The position numbers and the translations under genes were made by a program. The notes under the pieces were generated by a model. It worked only from the letters and a program-made list of their open reading frames with translations. It did no database searches and was not told the origin of the DNA. Shown piece after piece: positions 63,797 to 64,000 of a stretch of 64,000 bases of DNA. Positions within the stretch are counted from its first letter, which is position 1; each line of letters begins with the position of its first letter. Origin of the DNA: Cyclobacteriaceae bacterium YHN15 (lineage in GTDB: Bacteria; Bacteroidota; Bacteroidia; Cytophagales; Cyclobacteriaceae); assembly GCA_003797895.1 (NCBI GenBank), contig RKQB01000003.1:310001-374000 (forward strand), given 5' to 3'.

Positions 63797-64000
63797 GACA
63801 CTATGCATTGAGTAATTAAGAAAATATGTCCTCGGAGAGTGAAAAAGCAGTTCTCATTTGCAGCTTTAAAGGGTCAGCATTAAAAAAATAGTCCAGAATT
63901 TAAGAGCGCTAACAAACATCTCTAAATCGAATGCTGAAGAGTACATTTTGAAAAAATCCATTAACTTTAAAATCAAATGTAGACACCCAAAATAATTGTC
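63797..64000. other. Unassigned right edge
   Basis: About 200 AT-rich bases with no supported gene; it may be the upstream region of a gene outside the window. Confidence 0.5.

Overview
The window reads as chromosomal DNA of a Bacteroidota member of the Cytophagales, most plausibly a Cyclobacteriaceae-type marine or freshwater heterotroph. The support is moderate-to-low GC, weak or absent Shine-Dalgarno sequences, many SusE-era style lipoproteins and signal peptides, a LytTR regulator, a two-component propeller kinase, and planctomycete-like DUF1549/DUF1553/DUF1501 and PVC-type cytochrome proteins that recur in this group. The species is inferred, not proven. I saw no rRNA, tRNA, CRISPR array or transposase gene.

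Left third (1-25013, all minus strand): an unusual array of five paralogous sensor histidine kinases transcribed one after another, preceded by a lone CheY-like receiver. In transcription order they are: receiver (25013-24630), a broken SnoaL/kinase remnant (24493-24054), a 2513-aa kinase with a SnoaL domain and 11 tandem sensory modules, a 7TM-DISM kinase, a 2796-aa kinase with 13 tandem sensory modules, a TPR-type kinase, and a propeller/Y_Y_Y kinase cut by the window edge. The junctions are ATGA overlaps or gaps of 1-3 bases, so most of this is one operon. All five share one kinase core in two subtypes. Short repeat elements of kinds also found between genes are embedded in loops of these cores.

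Middle (25449-44694): a small lipoprotein; a TPR/HisKA_2 kinase with its LytTR response regulator; a secreted S33-type hydrolase; FtsH; a ThuA-like secreted protein; a GIY-YIG nuclease gene flanked on both sides by hairpin repeats of one family; sugar isomerase/epimerase TIM barrels; a sulfatase; an alpha/beta hydrolase; an aminopeptidase P; a DPP IV-family peptidase; and a fused L-serine dehydratase.

Right third (44857-63750): two divergent operons around 51335-51721. The minus operon encodes a cytochrome c/DUF6797-type lipoprotein, a DUF4440 protein and a 1060-aa SGNH/propeller/HEAT/cytochrome c fusion. The plus operon has eight genes: a DUF2231-cytochrome-DUF1549-DUF1553 membrane protein, a DUF1501 Tat protein, a propeller-HEAT-cytochrome c lipoprotein, a DUF1080 (3-keto-disaccharide hydrolase family) lipoprotein, a DUF4432 aldose-epimerase-like protein, a cupin isomerase-like protein, a TIM-barrel isomerase and a Gfo/Idh/MocA oxidoreductase. 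It ends at a strong terminator (63768-63796). Together these suggest oxidation of a sugar or glycoside outside the cytoplasm, with electrons passed to c-type haems, and keto-sugar breakdown inside; the substrate cannot be read from the sequence.
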